From Leptothermofonsia sp049200465 (GTDB lineage: Bacteria > Cyanobacteriota > Cyanobacteriia > Leptolyngbyales > Leptolyngbyaceae): a DNA stretch of 64,000 nucleotides. Positions 60,420 through 64,000 of this stretch are shown piece after piece; position 1 is the first letter of the stretch; the number at the start of each line of letters is the position of its first letter. Under the pieces are notes generated by a model that had not been told where the DNA came from, made no database searches, and saw only the letters and a program-made list of their open reading frames with translations. The DNA lies in NCBI RefSeq assembly GCF_049200465.1, contig NZ_CP120836.1:1364001-1428000 (forward strand), written 5' to 3'. Made by a program: the position numbers and the translations under genes.

Positions 60420-61229
60420 ATGACTGACGCACCGTCATCTTCCGTCCCTATCGTTCTCCAGGAGTCAGCGGACATTGACCGGGATCAACAGGTTCGCTTA
60501 AAGAGTGAGGGAGGTAAGTTGCTGCTACTGCTGCCACCAGAGGGTGATGGTGGAGAAGAGAATCCTGCCGCGGTTTTTAACTGGGAGGAGGTCTGGCAAC
60601 AGTTAAAACAGCGACTGGATGCAGGAGACCGTTTCTGGCAACCAGAGACAGTTGTGCATTTGATTGCCCGCGATCGCCTTCTGGATGTGCGCCAGTTACA
60701 GGCGATCGCCGATGCCCTCACCGAAGCCCAACTCCAACTGAAGCGGATTTATACCAGTCGTCGCCAGACAGCCGTAGCCGCAGCCACGGCTGGATACTCC
60801 GTTGAACAACAGTCTTCCATCACCCACCTGAACCAATCCTCCCAGGAATCGGGGCAAGTCATGGCAGAGCCCCTTTACCTGGAAACAACTCTCCGCTCCG
60901 GAGCCGATATTCAGCACAATGGAACCGTCGTGCTTCTAGGTGACGTGAACCCCGGCGGTACCATTACGGCTGAAGGAGATATTTTGGTCTGGGGTCGTCT
61001 ACGTGGAGTTGCCCACGCAGGCTCCAAAGGTAATACCCGTTGCCTGATCATGGCCTTGCAAATGGAACCCACCCAGCTTCGTATCGCCGATTTTGTTGCC
61101 CGCGCCCCCGAAACCCCACTCACTGATTACTACCCTGAAGTTGCCTACGTCACACCCCAGGGCAGTATCCATATCGTCAGGGCAAGCGATTTCTCAAGAT
61201 CACGGGGAGATGGGGGTATGAGGGGCTAG
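60420..61229 (+). CDS. minC: Septum site-determining protein MinC
   Basis: 269 residues. The C-terminal beta-helical MinC domain is clear: TTLRSGADIQHNGTVVLLGD, VNPGGTITAEGDILVWGRLR, GVAHAGSKGNTRCLIMALQM and EPTQLRIADFVARAPE. The N-terminal part is short and cyanobacterial in type (LLLLPPEGDGGEENPAAVFN, VVHLIARDRLLDVRQLQAIA). MinC inhibits FtsZ polymerisation at the poles after activation by MinD. It is first of a minC-minD-minE set on the plus strand. ATG at 60420. The spacer to minD (180 bp) is pyrimidine-rich, low-complexity sequence. Confidence 0.93.
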   Translation: MTDAPSSSVPIVLQESADIDRDQQVRLKSEGGKLLLLLPPEGDGGEENPAAVFNWEEVWQQLKQRLDAGDRFWQPETVVHLIARDRLLDVRQLQAIADALTEAQLQLKRIYTSRRQTAVAAATAGYSVEQQSSITHLNQSSQESGQVMAEPLYLETTLRSGADIQHNGTVVLLGDVNPGGTITAEGDILVWGRLRGVAHAGSKGNTRCLIMALQMEPTQLRIADFVARAPETPLTDYYPEVAYVTPQGSIHIVRASDFSRSRGDGGMRG

Positions 61230-61408
61230 GGAGAAGAAAGAGGAAAGAAGGGGGAAGGAGTAAAGAGCAACTACCCCATTACCCATCCTCCTATTTATTC
61301 CCTCACTCCTCACTTTTCACTGGTAACCAACAACTCCTTTCTAACTCTTTACCCATTACCCAGGGTTCGCTGTACCATTAATCAACTAGTCATTCATCTC
61401 CTCACTGC

Positions 61409-62215
61409 ATGAGTCGGATTATTGTCATTACATCTGGAAAAGGAGGGGTGGGTAAAACCACCACTACAGCGAACCTGGGTATGGCGCTGGCACGGCGCAA
61501 TCGTCGGGTTGCTGTTATTGATGCAGATTTTGGATTACGGAATCTAGATTTGCTGCTTGGGCTAGAAAATCGAGTAGTTTACACGGCGATTGATGTTCTG
61601 GCAGGGCAGTGCCGCTTAGAACAGGCCCTGGTTAAGGATAAACGCCACCCCAACCTGGTTTTATTACCAGCCGCTCAAAACCGTACTAAGGATGCGGTCA
61701 AGCCTGACCAGATGAAAAAGCTGGCGGCGGCGTTAGCAACAGTTTATGAATACATTCTGGTCGATTGTCCGGCGGGGATTGAGTCTGGGTTTCAGAATGC
61801 GATCGCTGCTGCCCAGGAAGCGCTGATTGTCACAACTCCTGAAATTGCGGCTGTGCGTGATGCAGATCGGGTTGTGGGGCTGCTGGAGGCCAACAGCATT
61901 AAGCGAATTCACCTGATTATCAACCGCATTCGTCCAGCTATGGTGCAGGCAAACGACATGATGTCGGTCGAAGATGTCAAAGAAATTCTGGCAGTCCCCC
62001 TGATTGGGGTCATTCCTGACGATGAAAGAGTCATCGTTTCCACCAACAAAGGCGAACCATTAGTTTTGTCAGAAACTCCATCAATGGCAGGCAATGCCTT
62101 CGACAACATTGCCCGGCGTCTAGAAGGCGAAAAAGTCGATTTTTTAGACCTCACCCCAACCAACGATGGGTTTTTCTCCAAACTTAAAAAAGTGCTGAAC
62201 ACAAAACTTTTCTAA
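61409..62215 (+). CDS. minD: Septum site-determining protein MinD
   Basis: 268 residues. Deviant Walker A SGKGGVGKTTTTANLGMALA with the signature first Lys (Lys11), switch I/II IDADFGLRNLDLLLGLENRV, and DCPAGIESGFQNAIAAAQEA are diagnostic. The C-terminal amphipathic membrane-targeting helix (GFFSKLKKVLNTKLF) is present. MinD is an ATPase that cycles on and off the inner membrane, recruits MinC, and is released by MinE. Second gene of the min set; minE follows after a 247-bp spacer that holds a 14-bp tandem unit (TGACTTGGAGACC near 62282-62305). Confidence 0.97.
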   Translation: MSRIIVITSGKGGVGKTTTTANLGMALARRNRRVAVIDADFGLRNLDLLLGLENRVVYTAIDVLAGQCRLEQALVKDKRHPNLVLLPAAQNRTKDAVKPDQMKKLAAALATVYEYILVDCPAGIESGFQNAIAAAQEALIVTTPEIAAVRDADRVVGLLEANSIKRIHLIINRIRPAMVQANDMMSVEDVKEILAVPLIGVIPDDERVIVSTNKGEPLVLSETPSMAGNAFDNIARRLEGEKVDFLDLTPTNDGFFSKLKKVLNTKLF

Positions 62216-62462
62216 AGGTTGGGCCTGGCAAGCTTTGAATATAAAAGCCGCATAAAATTTCCTGCTCTGATACTCGACATCTGACTTGGAGACCTGACTT
62301 GGAGATCCTCTTTTCCAATTGAGAGATAGATACGGAGGAACTGCCCTTACTGAATCCAACCATGCATTTACCCCTCCACCCTCGCACTGCTCTAACAACG
62401 AACAACTAATCACTAACAACTCTTTTAGCCCCTGGTCCCTATTCCCTCACTTCACCTGCCCC

Positions 62463-62885
62463 ATGTTGCTTGAATTTCTCGAACGCCTGTTTTCTCGCCC
62501 TGGTGACAGCAGCCGCCAGCAAGTAAAAAATCGCCTCAAGCTGGTTCTGGCCCACGATCGCACGGATATCACACCAGAAGCACTGGAAGCCATGCGGAAG
62601 GAAATTCTTGCTGTTGTTTCCCGCTATGTTGAACTGGATACGCAGGCGATGGAGTTTTCACTGGAAAGCAACCAGCGAACAACCGCACTTATTGCTAACT
62701 TACCCATTCGGCGGGTCCGTTCTGAACCTGATCCTTTTGTTGAACCAGTTGAATCGGCCATGCCCGAAACTGAAATGGACTCCCTGGATCTTGAACTTTC
62801 TCTAGCTGATGTGGAAAATGCTTTCGATCAGGCAGAATCGACAACTCCTGAAACTGAGCCAACAAAGATCGAACCTTTTACCTGA
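62463..62885 (+). CDS. minE: Cell division topological specificity factor MinE
   Basis: 140 residues from the ATG at 62463 (an upstream ATG at 62319 adds low-complexity residues and is unlikely). The MinE core is at the N terminus: LEFLERLFSRPGDSSRQQVK, NRLKLVLAHDRTDITPEALE, AMRKEILAVVSRYVELDTQA and MEFSLESNQRTTALIANLPI. The tail after about residue 88 (RRVRSEPDPFVEPVESAMPE ...) is acidic and variable, as is common in cyanobacterial MinE. MinE stimulates MinD ATPase to restrict MinC to the poles. It completes the min set. Confidence 0.95.
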   Translation: MLLEFLERLFSRPGDSSRQQVKNRLKLVLAHDRTDITPEALEAMRKEILAVVSRYVELDTQAMEFSLESNQRTTALIANLPIRRVRSEPDPFVEPVESAMPETEMDSLDLELSLADVENAFDQAESTTPETEPTKIEPFT

Positions 62886-63088
62886 GAGGATCTTTCAAGA
62901 GTCCTACTACCTGTGACAGAATACTCAGATCCCCCTGTATCTTCAGAAGCTACGCTCTACGCACAAGTGATTCGTTTCTGCTCAAAGCTTTTCAAACCTG
63001 CCCCCTACCAGTATCCCATCACCCATCCACTCATCCACCCATTTACTCCCTCCCCCCCTTACTCCTCCCATCTCTCCCCTAACAACTC

Positions 63089-63973
63089 GTGATCACTGGC
63101 AAAACTAAGCTTTTGGGCGTCATTGGTTATCCAATTGAGCATTCTCTATCGCCTGTAATGCATAATGCAGCCATCGCCCGGTTGGGAGTGGACTACGTGT
63201 ATCTGCCATTTTCCATTCACCCAAAAGATTTAAAGTCAGCAGTGAACGGCTTCGCTGCCATTGGTTTGCAGGGTTTCAGCATTACAATTCCTCACAAACA
63301 GGCAATTCTACCACTGCTTTCAGAGGTGACGGATGTAGCAACAGCGGTTGGTGCAGTCAACACAGTTTGGCGCACTGAAGCGGGTTGGAGCGGTACTAAT
63401 ACTGATGTTGAAGGATTCCTGGCTCCATTGAGAGAACTGGAGCGGGATTGGTCTGAAGCGGTCGCTGTAATTTTAGGCAATGGAGGAGCATCGAGGGCAG
63501 TAGTGGCTGGCTGTCACCAGTTAGGCTGCGCTGAAATTCATGTGGTTGGACGGGATGGAGAAAAGCTGGAGGAGTTTTTGAAAAGCTGGATGAATTCTCC
63601 CCTTGGTATCAATCTGAAAGTCCATACATGGAAGAACTTACCAGAACTGTTACCCAATGCAAATTTGCTGGTCAATACTACACCCGTGGGGATGGCTCCC
63701 CAGGTAGAGCGATCGCCCCTCAGTCCCGCCGAAGTGGATCTGCTATCCACCCACCTCATTGCCTACGACCTGATTTACACACCCAACCCCACCCTGTTTC
63801 TGAAACAAGCGAAAGAAAAGGGTGCGATCGCCCTTGATGGTTTAGAAATGCTCGTCCAGCAAGGAGCTGCGGCCCTACGTATCTGGCTGCAACAGGATGT
63901 CCCGGTAGACGTGATGCGGCGATCGCTTCAGGAGTATTTGGGTCTTCCCTTTTCCCTTTCTGCGATAGGATAA
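63089..63973 (+). CDS. aroE: Shikimate dehydrogenase
   Basis: 294 residues starting at GTG (63089). Substrate-binding HSLSPVMHN (about 18-26), catalytic Lys70 in SITIPHKQAI, Asn91 in GAVNT and Asp106 in TNTDVEGF, the NADP-binding VILGNGGASRAVVAG, and the C-terminal DGLEMLVQQGAAALRIW are all present. The enzyme reduces 3-dehydroshikimate with NADPH in the chorismate pathway. It is complete in the window, 203 bp after minE, separated by low-complexity pyrimidine-rich sequence, and may be independently transcribed. Confidence 0.96.
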   Translation: MITGKTKLLGVIGYPIEHSLSPVMHNAAIARLGVDYVYLPFSIHPKDLKSAVNGFAAIGLQGFSITIPHKQAILPLLSEVTDVATAVGAVNTVWRTEAGWSGTNTDVEGFLAPLRELERDWSEAVAVILGNGGASRAVVAGCHQLGCAEIHVVGRDGEKLEEFLKSWMNSPLGINLKVHTWKNLPELLPNANLLVNTTPVGMAPQVERSPLSPAEVDLLSTHLIAYDLIYTPNPTLFLKQAKEKGAIALDGLEMLVQQGAAALRIWLQQDVPVDVMRRSLQEYLGLPFSLSAIG

Positions 63974-64000
63974 ATACAGTTAACAGGTCTTAACAATGGT

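Noticed and set aside
60328..60420. Shared operator between the hydrolase gene and minC
   Set aside because: The 91-bp divergent spacer shows no inverted repeat or recognised operator.

Overview
The window is chromosomal DNA from a cyanobacterium, most likely a filamentous or Leptolyngbya-like lineage. Supporting signs are the very frequent HIP1 octamer GCGATCGC, a chlP-type geranylgeranyl reductase, a bilin-binding (cyanobacteriochrome) histidine kinase, a GH100 invertase, minCDE, DUF928, CHAT/hemagglutinin and caspase-family proteins, heptameric tandem repeats between genes, and many degenerate insertion sequences. I found no rRNA, tRNA or CRISPR array.

Layout. 1-0.9 kb: 5' end of an ammonium transporter gene (minus), a perfect NtcA-type palindrome, and an orphan promoter/terminator pair that may encode a roughly 62-nt small RNA. 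1-5.5 kb: a decayed IS630 copy, an FAD-dependent geranylgeranyl-reductase-family gene, and an IS4-type element. 5.8-9.2 kb: a DXCF-type cyanobacteriochrome kinase facing chlP. 9.6-12.7 kb: a frameshifted Pro-rich membrane protein and a membrane-anchored pseudo-caspase. 12.9-18.5 kb (minus): a three-GAF histidine kinase and mutS2, whose ATPase domain carries an insertion made of heptamer repeats. 19-25 kb: a small paralogous protein family (two intact, one broken), a secreted TPR protein, an MFS permease and a Na+-dependent NSS transporter. 25.3-30.6 kb: a 1738-residue caspase-STAND-WD40 protein with an intact His/Cys dyad. 31.2-33.2 kb: two adjacent dead insertion sequences (IS5-like and IS982). 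33.3-40.9 kb: a large secreted zinc metalloprotease, a PD-(D/E)XK-like protein, an internally deleted IS, a neutral/alkaline invertase and an FHA protein. 41.6-48 kb: a frameshifted AAA/STAND-like ATPase, a frameshifted P-type Ca-ATPase, recF with a heptamer-repeat insertion, a zinc-ribbon membrane protein and a small membrane protein. 48.4-59.1 kb: a TIR-TIR-TIR-CHASE2 protein, a DUF928 protein and a convergent 2186-residue hemagglutinin-CHAT protein. 59.4-64 kb: an alpha/beta hydrolase, minC-minD-minE and aroE.

How the parts may fit. Housekeeping genes (chlP, mutS2, recF, minCDE, aroE) alternate with accessory genes. The accessory part is rich in proteins typical of bacterial signalling, conflict or regulated-death pathways: an active-looking caspase-STAND, an inactive pseudo-caspase, three TIR domains under a CHASE2 sensor, and a CHAT protease on a putative two-partner-secretion exoprotein. 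The most system-like locus is 48.4-59.1 kb, where a membrane CHASE2 sensor with TIR output sits beside a small exported DUF928 protein and a surface CHAT protease; that they act together is inference.

The intergenic DNA is unusual. About ten copies of a GC-rich imperfect-palindromic element (roughly 115 bp) lie between genes. A second family of about 150 bp occurs twice and shows compensatory base changes in a hairpin. Heptameric repeats occur both between genes and, in frame, inside mutS2 and recF. Three otherwise sound genes each carry a frameshift that one extra base in a G/C run would explain, so either assembly errors or real slippage must be considered.
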